Assembly (NCBI RefSeq): GCF_009730915.1 | Contig: NC_052480.1 | Coordinates: forward strand, 21,712,419 to 21,776,418 | Direction of reading: 5' to 3' | Length of the DNA stretch: 64,000 bases | DNA from: Dioscorea cayenensis subsp. rotundata | Taxonomy: Eukaryota; Streptophyta; Magnoliopsida; Dioscoreales; Dioscoreaceae | Part shown: positions 1 to 10,479 of the stretch, piece by piece | How the letters are laid out: each line of letters begins with the position of its first letter | Position numbering within the stretch: position 1 is the stretch's first letter | Notes under the pieces: generated by a model | What the model saw: the letters and a program-made list of their open reading frames with translations, nothing else | Databases searched by the model: none | What the model was told of the DNA's origin: nothing | Position numbers and translations under genes: made by a program

Positions 1-1620
1 ATTAATCTAATCAAGCTCATATTATTCACTTAAGCAATGTAATATAATAAAACGCTTCTTATTTTTATTTTCTGTTTTACAAACTATATTTGGTAGAATT
101 GTTTTAGAAAATAAGTTTCATAAATAAAAACAAAAGAAAATGCATTTTGTCATAAAAAATTGAGTGACATATCGTTATGATGGAAAGTAAATTAAAAAGA
201 TTTCATATGATTATACACTACATTAATATAAGTAAAATTTCTTTGAAACTAGATTTTTAAAAATCTAAACACAAAATCCAAATATCTCAGTTACTAAAAA
301 AATGCTTTTTTAATCCTATCAACATATTGATAAATCTCAAGATCATTTCTTTAAATAAGTTAATAAATAAGTTCTTTAAAAATTAAAAATTCACAAGAAA
401 AGGTACATGTTTGACAAACAAACCCTAACCTGATGTGTAAGCACATATGATCTTTATATTTCTCTTTTTTTTTCATCATTTTCATATTTGGGAGTGATTT
501 TGGGTGTATCATCCGCCACATATCCCATTTGATACAAAAGTTTATGAAGCTGATGTGGTTTATCATAATATTTTATGTTAGAATTTAATAAATTATTTTT
601 TAAAATGCTACTAAGGCATTTGGTAAATGTCAATTATGATTTCTTCTCAGATATTGAAATGAAAAGAACTTAGAATAAGCAACAAGTCCAATATTTTAAA
701 AATAAAAAATACAAAAATCAAAATTAATAATATGATATATGACAGTAATTGAAAATATATTAAAATAATATGATAATATTAGATTTTTAAGATGTATGTT
801 AAGCGGGTTTTAACTTTAGCTTACATAGAATGAGAATGAGAATGAAAATATAGGTGTGTTGAGAATAGTAATTCAATGCTTGTATACACCGACACATAGA
901 CTTTAATAAATTTTTTTAAAAATTATGAAAAAAAAGGAACAAATTAGTTGATAAGAGTCTCAATAGTCTATCAAAATTATCACGCTAGAGTCCTTCAATT
1001 TTTGTTTTACAAATTTAATTTTTAATAGAATATATAATAATCCATTTTATTATAATTAATAACAACTACCCACTGTTATTTGGACTAATTTGATAATTTT
1101 AAAAATATTTATTTCAGTTAGTATTAATTAAGTCAATATTTGGTTACTTTCAGATAATTTTTTAAAACAATTTTAAAATTTCCTAATTCCTAACTAAAAT
1201 ATCTTCCGCATAAGAATTAAATACCTAAAATCATTTTTATTTTTATTTAGACTGAGATAACTTATTTCAGAAAGTGGATTAACCACAATAAAATCCTAAT
1301 CAGACTCAACATGTTTTCTTCAAATTTAAACTGAAACATATGATTATTATTTATTTTTAATATAATTAGTAAACAATTACTATGTTAAAATTCATAAACC
1401 TGATATATTACTATATGTCAAGTGACAGCCAAAATCACTATTATATACCAAATTGAATAAAAGGATAAGGTTCATGTATGACATTAAATATTTTTAAAAT
1501 ACAATTCATTATGATAGATGATTGGGGCAACCTAAAAGGAAGTCTAAGGGCAAAATTAATTTTATACTTGTTAAAAACCATAGAATTGTTAACCTTAACC
1601 CACCTCCCTCTAACTAGGAT
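1..1620. repeat. Segmental duplication, copy A (AT-rich, non-coding)
   Basis: This stretch matches 2085-3960 over almost its whole length. Landmarks in the same order are a block around 50-300 matching about 2092-2350, 361-510 matching about 2641-2820, 600-1250 matching about 2870-3480, and 1271-1615 matching about 3590-3955. The copies differ by many substitutions and by two indels, so the duplication is old. No plausible coding region is present; the one short ORF at 360-566 (minus) is not conserved as a frame in the other copy. Confidence 0.8.
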
Positions 1621-2084
1621 TTTAGGGGCATGAAGATGATGTATGCTGGTATTTTAGGTGGCGTCCAAAGTTGGATTATGAGGCTGATGATACACAGTAT
1701 GCTACATGTGATCGTTGATAACAAATTATACTCATGTGACTAACTTGTAACGAAAAGTAAAAATAGAGGACAAAATCATAACTTTTCTTAAGTTGTGTGA
1801 TCGAAAGAACAAAAAGTAAGAGATCATTTTTTTATTTACTTTTTTTTATAGATACGGAGAAGCAAAGAATTGGAACCTTCGTATCTCCCCTATTGTAAAT
1901 ATGGTGACAAATTTATTTTTAATATGACTTCACCATTGTCTTTAAATACATATTTCATATGGCTTATTTTAAAATAACGAAAAATAATATCCAATTTATA
2001 TAAAAAAAATGCTAAACTTTAGAATGAAAATATGCGCTTATCAATTTATGGCTTGTTAACTTTAATTAAAAAAAATTATAATTG
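1621..2084. other. Spacer between duplicated copies
   Basis: This is AT-rich DNA separating the two duplicated units. I see no gene, tRNA or recognisable transposon end. Confidence 0.5.
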
Positions 2085-3960
2085 TTTTAATAAAACGCTT
2101 CTTTTTTTTCTGTTTCACAAAATGTATTCGGTTGAATTGTTTTAGAAAATAAGTTTTATAAATAAAAACAAAAGAAAATGCATTTTGTCATTAAAAAAAT
2201 GGAATCTATTTGTTGCATATCGTTATGATGGAAAGTTAATTAAAAAGATTTCATACGATTATACACTATAAATAAATATAAGTAAAATTTTTTTGAAACT
2301 AGATTTTTAAAAATCTAAACACAAAATCCAAATATCCCAGTTACTAAAAATGCTTTTTAATCCTAATCCACATATAATTTATATATACGATATTAATTAG
2401 AATAAAATTTATAAAAATAAAAATCTATTGGTTTAAAATATAATAATTAAGAAAAAAAATATATATATATTTTTCAATAGCGTTTTTTGGGTTAACAATG
2501 TCACACATACACTATACAACATATTAAAATCTCAACTATATCGTAGGAGTATGAGGGAGTCAAACTCTTAATCTTCCACATGAAAAGACCATCGCACTAC
2601 CATCCTACCATTGCACAGATAAATCTCAAGATCATTTCTTTAAATAAGTGAATAAACAAGTTATTTAAAAATTTTATATTCACATAACAAGATAACATGC
2701 TTGACAAATAAACCCTAACGAGGTGTAAGCAAGGTGTAAGCACATATGATCTTTATATTTCTTTTTTTTCATCATTTTCATCTTTGGGAGTGATTTTGGG
2801 TGTGTCATCATTTGGTAAATTAAATGTCAATCATGTTTTCTTCCCAAATATTGGAATGAAAAGAAATTAGAATAAACAACATGTTCAATATTTTAAAAAT
2901 ACAAAAAGCAAAATGAATAATATGATGTATCACAGTGATTAAAAATATATTAAAATAAGATGATAATATTGGAGTTTTAAGATATTGTATGTTAGGCTAG
3001 TTTAAACTTTAGCTCAAGTAGAATGAGAATGAGAATGAGAGAACATGTGTGTTGAGATAGTAATTCCCTGTTTATATACACCCTGACACAACTCGTTCAA
3101 CTTTAGTAAAATTTTTTTAAAAAAATTATAAAAAAAAAGGAACAAATTAGATGATGAGAGTCTCAAAAGTCCATCAAAATTATGCAATACTCCTTCAATT
3201 TTTTTGTTTTGTAAAATTTAATTTTTGATAGATTATATAATAATCCATTTTATTATTAATAACAACTGACCACTATTATTTGAAGAATTGATTTGATAAT
3301 TTTAAAATATTTATTTTAATTAGTATTAATTAAGTCAATATTTAGTTACTTTCGGATAATTTTTTTTAAAACAATTTTAAAATTTTCTAATCCCTAACTG
3401 ATATATCTTCCTAATATATCTTCCGCCTAAGAATCAAATGCCCTAAAATCATTTTTCTTAAGACTGAAACAATTTATTTCAGTTTGGAAAATTTTAATTT
3501 AGATTAATCAAATCAAGCTTTTGTGATTCACTTAAGCAATATAATATGATCCATTTCATCACTAAATACATAAAATTTAGTTGGTGGATTAACCACAATA
3601 AAATCATAATAAGACGCAACAGGTTTTTTTCAATTCTAAACTGAAACATATGATTATTTTTATTTATTTCATTGTTATTTTTATATTTTTAATATAATTA
3701 GTAAACAATTAATAGATAAAATTCATGAACCTAATAGATTACTATATGTCAAGTTACAGCCAAAATTACTATTATGTACAAAATTAAATAAAATGATAAG
3801 ATTCATGTACGACATTAAATATTTTTAAAATACACTTCTTTATGACAGATCATCCGGGGCAACTTAACTTTTAGGGAATTATAAGGGCAAAATTGACTTT
3901 ATACTTATTAATAACCCTAGAATTCTTAACCTTAACCCACCGCCCTCTAACTAGGGTTAA
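2085..3960. repeat. Segmental duplication, copy B, with two insertions
   Basis: This is the second copy of the unit at 1-1620, in the same orientation. It carries about 240 bp absent from copy A near 2365-2607, and about 110 bp absent from copy A near 3484-3590. Part of that second extra block resembles the first 50 bases of the window, which hints that the array had more than two units. The 2365-2607 insert, read on the minus strand, has a tRNA-like pair of boxes (TGGTAGTGCGATGG and GAGTTTGACTCC), so it may be a SINE. Confidence 0.75.
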
Positions 3961-4420
3961 CAACTCTATTTCGGTTACATTTATGGTCAATAAATGTATA
4001 TATATTAATCATTATATTAAAAATATATAAACCACGAATTCATTAAAAAATCAAAATTATCTAAATATATTTATATATTAAATTGATATATGTGTTCAAA
4101 GAAAATATTTGCAATCAAATTCTCATTTCTCATAAATAAATCATCCATTATATTAAAAAGTACTTAAATATATATTTGTTTAATATTTAAAAATTTATTT
4201 TTTTTAAAAGAAATCTAAACAATTTAGACGAAATAGTTAAAATCTATTCAAATACCAGAACTGATTAGTTAGATCAAGAGGAACTCAAAAATTTAACTTA
4301 TGTTTGTTTTAAATATTTATTTATTACATAAAAATATATAATATAAATATAAAAAAAATCAACAATTTATATATATTTATGGATAATTACATGACAAATT
4401 ACAATGCGCCAAACTTCGCC
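3961..4420. other. AT-rich upstream intergenic DNA
   Basis: This is low-complexity AT-rich sequence upstream of the J-protein gene. I see no ORF and no structured repeat in it. Confidence 0.5.
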
Positions 4421-4464
4421 AAGTCGGTTACCCATTTGGAGCAAAATGACTAACCTACCCCTCC

Positions 4465-4515
4465 GGTTAAAAATTAACCCTAGTTAATTAGGGTTTCAAG
4501 GTTATAAAATGCTGG
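4465..4515 (+). promoter_or_regulatory. Putative core promoter of the J-protein gene
   Basis: An inverted pair of telo-box-like motifs (AACCCTA near 4478 and TAGGGTTT near 4490) is followed by a TATA-like stretch (TTATAAAAT, about 4502-4510). About 70 bases later comes a predicted first exon ending in a GT donor at 4581. Telo-boxes are common in promoters of plant growth and translation genes. The assignment rests on position and motifs only. Confidence 0.45.
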
Positions 4516-5120
4516 CTAGGGGCTGAAAAAAATTTTAAAAAAAAAATATTGTGAGAAAGCAAGGGCGACAGAGCCCTACTGTAAGAATTTCTTTTATTTA
4601 TTTATTTATTTGTTTATTTTTGGCCTAATTTTTCCTTCTTTGTGTATTTTGGTATTTTAAGCTTTTGCTGCAGGGCCCATCTTTTGTCCTCTAATTTTTT
4701 ATTTTCTATTTTTTTATTTACTTTTTCTTTGCAGGTTTTTGGTGGGAAAATTTTCGTGACCATACTCTAATGGAGTTCCAAGAAATCGAATTTCTCCGAT
4801 TTCATGGAGCTTTTTTAATCTAAATTGGTATATTTCTCTTCTTGGGTGCTTTGATTTGAATCTATTATCACTTCATGAGATCAATCTATCTAGGGTTTTC
4901 GATGATGATGAATCCTTTTAAAGTTTTGATTGAAGTTGTTGATTTTTTTTTACTGTTTGCTGCTTTCTTTGTATCGGTTGCTTCTTTTGATCCATGTACT
5001 CTTTTTGAAGTTCTTATCCTTTTTATTTTTTATTTTTTTTAAGTTTTATTTGAATTTAGTTTGTTTTATCTTGATGTGATTCAAGTTCAGTGTTTTGTTG
5101 TGCTACATTTGCAAAGTATC

Positions 5121-5688
5121 GGTAGAATTTGGGCTTAGAAGTTGGGATTATTTGTCAAGATTTTTCCTTTTTGTGTTTTTTCTTTTATCTTGATTGAGTT
5201 GTTCATGTTATGCCAATGATTTTGTTGTTCATATTGCACCTTCAGAACGCTTGAATTTTGTTGAATTTGATGAGCATGAGGATTTTAGTGAATAGGAGGA
5301 AGTCTGCGTGATATAATTTCTATGTGCTTTGTTTATGTTAAGCTTTTAATAGAAGTTTTCTCTTAGTTTCGGCACGTTTATTGTTATGTATTCGACCATC
5401 TTGTTTTGTTTCCATATATTTGTAGAATTTGGGTTTAAATTTTGGAAATGTTGATCAAGAGGTTTCTTTTTTGTGTTTTTTTTCTACATCTTGATTGAGT
5501 TGTTCATGCTATGCTAATGATTAGAGAGTCATTATCCACAAAATTTCGTTGTTCATGTTGCACCTTCAAGTCTGTATGATTTAATTTCTATGCACTTTGT
5601 TTGAATTAAGCTTTTAATAGAAGCTTTCTCTTAGTTTCGGCGCGATAATTGTTATATATTCACCCGTCTTGTTTTGTTTCCAATTCAG
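5121..5688 (+). repeat. Tandem duplication inside leader intron 2
   Basis: Two diverged copies of a unit of about 270-300 bp lie head to tail: 5121-5413 and 5421-5688. Shared landmarks are GTAGAATTTGGG at the start, TCTTGATTGAGTTGTTCATG in the middle, CTCTTAGTTTCGGC later, and CTTGTTTTGTTTCCA at the end. The second copy ends in the predicted acceptor, and the first copy has a related but altered end with TTTGTAG at about 5420. Confidence 0.75.
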
Positions 5689-5802
5689 GAAGTGAAAGAA
5701 TTAAGTTAGAAGTGATCGGTCGCAATTATCAAGTGTGTTTGCGGGAGTTATCTGTGGTTTAGACTGAACTTTTGTTGTTATCGGTGTTGTGATTTTGGAA
5801 GG

Positions 5803-5831
5803 CCTCAACCTTTGTATCTGAAAGGTTGAGG
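5803..5831 (+). promoter_or_regulatory. Perfect 11-bp hairpin next to the start codon
   Basis: CCTCAACCTTT (5803-5813) and AAAGGTTGAGG (5821-5831) are exact reverse complements around a 7-base loop. The stem ends 12 bases before the ATG at 5844. It lies in the last leader exon, so it should be present in the mature mRNA. Confidence 0.7.
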
Positions 5832-5843
5832 TTGGATTACATC

Positions 5844-8765
5844 ATGGACTGCAACCGGGATGAGGCCCTTCGGGCAAAAGAAATTGCTGAGACGAAGTTC
5901 CATGCGAATGATTTCGTTGGCGCCAAGAAGTTCATTTTGAAGGCTCAGAATCTCTGTCCTGCACTCGAGGGCATCAAGCAGATGATTACAAGTCTGGATG
6001 TTTACATTGCTGGCGAACGAAGAATTAATGGCATGAAGGACTGGTATGACATTCTATGTATCAATGCATCAGCTGATGAAGAGACTTTGAAGAAACAATA
6101 TAGGAAGTTAGCTCTCCAGCTTCACCCAGACAAGAACAAATCTTTTGGTGCTGAAGGTGCTTTCAAGCTTATTTCTGAGGCGTGGAGCGTCTTGTCTGAT
6201 AAGGAAAAAAAAGTTATCTATGATCAGAAGAGGAATGTGAGCGAATTCATGCAGAGAGCTCCGAACTTTCAAAACGCACAGCCTTTTTATGCCGCTGCTA
6301 GCAGTGGGTTTAAATTTCCGACCAAATCACAAGAAGAGCCTTGCGGAGAGAAGAAGAATGTGAAAGAATCTCCTCAGAGAGTTCCAAACTCTCAAAACGT
6401 TCCGCCTTTTACTGCCACTGCTAGCACTGGGTTTAACATTCCCACCGGGTTTAATATTCCCACTGAATCACAAAGAGAGACTTTCATTGGGAAAAAGACA
6501 GTGAACGAATTTGTGCAAAGAGTTGCAAACTCTCAGAAAGAGTCGTCTTTTACTGCTGCTGCTTCCAATGGGTTGAAAATTCCCACCAAACCACAAACAG
6601 CGCAGCCCTTTCATTCTGCAGCTTCCTATGGGTTTGAAATTCCCACCAATTCCCAAACAGAACAGCCGGTTCATTCTGCAGCTTCCTATGGGTTTAATAT
6701 TCCCACCAAATCACAAACAGAGCAGCCAGTTCATTCTGCAGCTTCCTATGGATTTAAAATTCCCACAGCATCACAAAAGGAACCAGAGGTTCCTACTTCT
6801 GCTGCAGATGGGATTAAAATTCCCACCAAAGCACCAAAAGAAGCCCCTGTTCCTTCACCTGGCACTACTGCCACAGCTGCTGCTGCTGCTCCTACATCTG
6901 CTGCAGCTGTCTCTGGTCTTAAAAAACCCAGAAACAAAACCACTTCTGGTGCAGAAGTTCGTAGGAGGAGAACTGCTACTAAACGTGGTGCACCGTCTGT
7001 TGTCCCTTCATCTTCTAAGCTGAAGGTTGACACATTTTGGACTTCATGTCCCTCCTGCAAACTGCTCTATGAGTACCAAAGGACGTATCTTAATCATAAC
7101 CTTGTGTGTGCAACTTGCAACAAGGCATTTAATGCTACTGAGACTGCTGGTCCAACTGATGGAATTAATCAGATGCCGCCAAGGCCAGCTTCGAAGAATC
7201 AGCAACATGCTATGTATGATAACAAGCCAGGCAATGACACTTGTGGTTCGGCGAAGAATGCTGACAATTTGACTGGCATTGGAGCAAAAGAAGGCCAGCA
7301 TGAAACTCAATCTGGCATTCAGCACAATGAAAATTACAATTGGAGCACTTTCTTTAAACAAGCAAGCGGTACAAGTGCAAATGCTCCATCTGCAGCTGCT
7401 CAACCAGCTAATGTATTTGAGCAAATGAGAAGAGGGCTTGACAAGATAGAAACTGATGAGATGAAGGAGGAGGCTCTTGATAAGAAGGTGGATCAAACTC
7501 AGAAGAGGACTCACAGCCGCTCTGAAAATGTTAATGTTGGTGTAGGTGGTAATCAACACCATCAGGATACAATGGGAAAGAAGCGAAAAAATATTACTGA
7601 TGATCTTGCAACTAATGTCAGAAGAGCCAGAACCAAACAAGCTGTTCTAGGCACTGGAAAAGGTGGCAATAGTTTCTCAAGATTTAAGATGGCATACAAT
7701 GCAAAGAAGCGGTCTTCCAAATCAGAAGTCAGGGGTGCGCTGATGGAGAAAGCTAAGTTTGGGATTATAGAGAAACTTGCAGAATGGAAGGTGACTGGGA
7801 AGGAGGGGAAAGGAAAGAAGAAACAGAAGCCAGAAGACACCACTGCCAAGATGGAAGAGAAGGATAAGGGAAAGCCGTCAGTTGCTGCAGATTCTGGCAA
7901 TTTTACTGAGGCAAGCAAGGATGATGCCTTGAAAAATCTCTTTGATGAAATTCCTGATGGGGAGCCCTCAAATAATCATGATTCTGATTCAGATTACGCT
8001 GAAACTGAAAAGGTATCAATGGATGTTCCAGATCCAGATTTTTATAATTTTGACGGTGATCGCTCCGAAAATTCTTTTGGTGATGAGGAGGTATGGGCTG
8101 TCTATGATAATGAAGATGGCATGCCTCGCTTCTATGCCCTGGTTCAAAAGGTTGTGTCTGTCAAGCCCTTCAAGATTCGCATTAGTTTTCTCATTGCAAA
8201 GAGTTGTTATGAATTCGGACAACTGAACTGGATTGGCTCAGGATTTGCCAAGACGTGCGGGACCTTCAAGATTGGTAAATATGAAATCAATGATACAGTC
8301 AATATATTTTCTCACAAAGTTCGTTGGGAGAAAGGCTTACGGGGGTCCATAAAAATTGTTCCTCGGAGAGGTGATGTTTGGGCTCTTTACAAAAACTGGT
8401 CTCCAAACTGGAATGAAGATACTGCAAAGGATGTGATATATAAGTATGAAATGGTGGAAGTGCTTGATGATTATAACGAGCACCAGGGTATATACGTTAT
8501 GCCCTTACTGAAGGTTGCTGGTTTTAAAACTGTGTTTCACCGACACTTGGACCACCGAAAAGTGAGGAGGATCGCAAAGAAAGATATGTTTCGTTTTTCA
8601 CATCAGGTTCCTGCTTATGTACTCACTGGTAAAGAAGCTGATAATGCTCCAAAGGGTTGCCTTGAGTTGGACCCAGCATCTACTCCAATGGAACTTCTTC
8701 AGGTAATTACAGTGGTGAAGAAAGACGAAGTTCTTAAAGCTGATGACCTAGCGAAGCGATCCTAG
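5844..8765 (+). CDS. J-domain protein with C-terminal DUF3444 domain
   Basis: A single coding exon of 973 codons encodes a plant-type class C DnaJ protein. Residues 66-130 form the J domain, with the HPD motif at 94-96 in the context LHPDKNK; this motif is what stimulates Hsp70 ATPase activity. Before it lies the helical N-terminal segment usual in this plant subfamily. A low-complexity region around residues 210-330 holds about five tandem repeats built on YGFxIPTxSQ and SAAS. A zinc-ribbon-like motif follows, with CPSC at about 402-405 and CATC about 20 residues later. Next comes a basic, Lys/Arg-rich linker suggesting nuclear location. From about 727 to the end is DUF3444, a domain of unknown function, present here once. 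The frame is open six codons upstream, but only from a TTG; the first ATG is 5844. The protein is of typical length for the subfamily and has no breaks. Client and partner are unknown. Confidence 0.95.
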   Translation: MDCNRDEALRAKEIAETKFHANDFVGAKKFILKAQNLCPALEGIKQMITSLDVYIAGERRINGMKDWYDILCINASADEETLKKQYRKLALQLHPDKNKSFGAEGAFKLISEAWSVLSDKEKKVIYDQKRNVSEFMQRAPNFQNAQPFYAAASSGFKFPTKSQEEPCGEKKNVKESPQRVPNSQNVPPFTATASTGFNIPTGFNIPTESQRETFIGKKTVNEFVQRVANSQKESSFTAAASNGLKIPTKPQTAQPFHSAASYGFEIPTNSQTEQPVHSAASYGFNIPTKSQTEQPVHSAASYGFKIPTASQKEPEVPTSAADGIKIPTKAPKEAPVPSPGTTATAAAAAPTSAAAVSGLKKPRNKTTSGAEVRRRRTATKRGAPSVVPSSSKLKVDTFWTSCPSCKLLYEYQRTYLNHNLVCATCNKAFNATETAGPTDGINQMPPRPASKNQQHAMYDNKPGNDTCGSAKNADNLTGIGAKEGQHETQSGIQHNENYNWSTFFKQASGTSANAPSAAAQPANVFEQMRRGLDKIETDEMKEEALDKKVDQTQKRTHSRSENVNVGVGGNQHHQDTMGKKRKNITDDLATNVRRARTKQAVLGTGKGGNSFSRFKMAYNAKKRSSKSEVRGALMEKAKFGIIEKLAEWKVTGKEGKGKKKQKPEDTTAKMEEKDKGKPSVAADSGNFTEASKDDALKNLFDEIPDGEPSNNHDSDSDYAETEKVSMDVPDPDFYNFDGDRSENSFGDEEVWAVYDNEDGMPRFYALVQKVVSVKPFKIRISFLIAKSCYEFGQLNWIGSGFAKTCGTFKIGKYEINDTVNIFSHKVRWEKGLRGSIKIVPRRGDVWALYKNWSPNWNEDTAKDVIYKYEMVEVLDDYNEHQGIYVMPLLKVAGFKTVFHRHLDHRKVRRIAKKDMFRFSHQVPAYVLTGKEADNAPKGCLELDPASTPMELLQVITVVKKDEVLKADDLAKRS

Positions 8766-10170
8766 GTCCTTTTTGTGTAATTGGCAAACTCATCTCGTGT
8801 TCTAGCTGGTTATGTTTTGCAATTTGGATGAGTTTGCTGATCACAGGGGGATGGGGTACTGGGATGGAAAGTATGCTTGCTGTGGTTATTATTAATTGGT
8901 GGACAGCGGACCTCAACTTTTGCTTTCTTCGGAAGCTATCTTGGATATCAAAGTCATAGAGTCTCTTCTGTTGTGCTTGAATTTTGGTCCTCAAGGTCAC
9001 TAGAGCTGCTTTTGATGGAATTTGGTTGAGTCTGATGATTGATAAAGGTTAGTTTCGCTTTCTTACTGTTTTTAGTTAATATTTCATTAGCATGGTAGCT
9101 GATATTTCCTCATGTATGAATGTTCTGCTTGTTCATTTCCTAATTTTTGTATTCTCTAAAGTAGTATTTAGTTTATGGAGAAGAATTGTGGATCATAAGA
9201 TAGTATAGGTTTTTTTTCCATGATTATTGAGGTGTAGACCTTGTCTTGTGTTGCTTCTTGTCTTTAAACTCTTTTCGATAAAACATTTAACATCGTTTGG
9301 CATCTTCAAGCTGTGTCTAAAAGCAGGTTTAGGAGTAATGAAAATACCTTATTTGCATGTTATCATATTTCACACTTGCACTATGCGTTGTTTCCCTCAT
9401 CATTGCTCTTTCTTATATACTCTTAGCAATCTTGAAATGTTCTCCAATGGTTAGTCATATATATTTGATTTCACAAAAACTACACTTAGCATCTGAGTTC
9501 TAGGTAACTTGGCTTGGATAGTTGTCCTAAGATTATATGATTCAGATTCTATCAATTTTAAACCTTAAATTGTTTTTGCTATATGTGGAAGAATGTCTTT
9601 CCCAGGCCTTAATTTGTCAAATCAAATGCAATTGATCAGCATGTATTTAGTTTTGAACCCAAGAAGACAATATCTGTACTGTAGAGTGTAGGATGGATAA
9701 AACCAGGTTATCACTAGGTTTAAATTGTGACTGCAACATGCTTTTTTGCATTCTGCTAATGATTGAATGTTTTGGGGCTTGTTATTTTATGTCTATTTCA
9801 TGTCTTGTTTTGTTTGCTTGCTTCTGTATACCCTTTCTTATCGAATACCATGACATTCTATGGATTTCTTCTAATGCTTTTGTGTAATACATGACTAAAA
9901 CTGCATATAATCTTGTTTTTCTTTCATTTCTTGCTGGCTGCTAAATATTTCTGTCATAGGAAATTTATTGAAGGTAAAGCCTAAATTTCATCAAAGCTGA
10001 AACCAGTCCCTGAATCTGAACCTCGACATCATTTGCTGAAGCACAAACCGAGGAGCTTGTCTTGACAATGCATAACCTGATAGTTTTCTCTTTACCTTTT
10101 ATCATTTTGCAGTGAATAATCAACCTTTTTGGTTGCTTGTTATTGTAAATATATTATAATTTGGTTTCAA
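8766..10170 (+). other. 3' UTR of the J-protein gene with a predicted intron
   Basis: A good donor (AAAG/GTTAGT, intron from 9048) and acceptor (TGTCATAG, intron to 9959) suggest a 912-nt intron 282 nt beyond the stop codon. A late segment with ATTGTAAATATATTATAA near 10145 could carry the polyadenylation signals. The ORFs in this stretch (9227-9454, 9693-9887) look like chance. Confidence 0.45.
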
Positions 10171-10479
10171 ATAACTCTTGCGAGGAGTTAGTTCATGTAG
10201 ACCCTTTTGTTGGGAGGGTATATTCATAAGCAAAGTAAACCTTGAATTGTGTTAAGAGTTCCTTTTCAATTACTGTTTGTTTATCAAATTAATATGTTCT
10301 GGATGTTGTTTACTGAAAGTTGAGGCAAACGGTGAAGGAAAAAGAACTTTACTTTGAATTGTTGTTATTTATTTATGGTTTCAGCAATTTGCAGTATGTT
10401 GTTGTTTCGAAGAACATTGTTATAAAAATATATGTAGGCGGTAACTTTTCATGCAAACAACAGCAAAAGATTAGGGATT

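Larger units (their letters stand above)
4540..5843 (+). other. Spliced 5' leader of the J-protein gene
   Basis: Splice signals suggest a three-exon leader. Exon 1 ends at about 4580 before GTAAGAA. Exon 2 runs from 4735 (after TTTGCAG) to 4827 (before GTATAT). Exon 3 begins at 5689 (after CAATTCAG) and continues into the CDS. Exon 2 contains a complete 17-codon upstream ORF (ATG at 4770, stop ending at 4823). No other ATG occurs in the last leader exon before 5844. Transcript data would be needed to confirm the junctions. Confidence 0.55.

Noticed and set aside
4478..4497. Telomere-like AACCCTA motifs as an interstitial telomere
   Set aside because: Only two inverted copies, at promoter position; telo-box is the better reading.
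7044..7918. Long minus-strand ORFs (198 and 118 aa) opposite the J-protein CDS
   Set aside because: Antisense shadows of a confirmed reading frame; no domain or start context.
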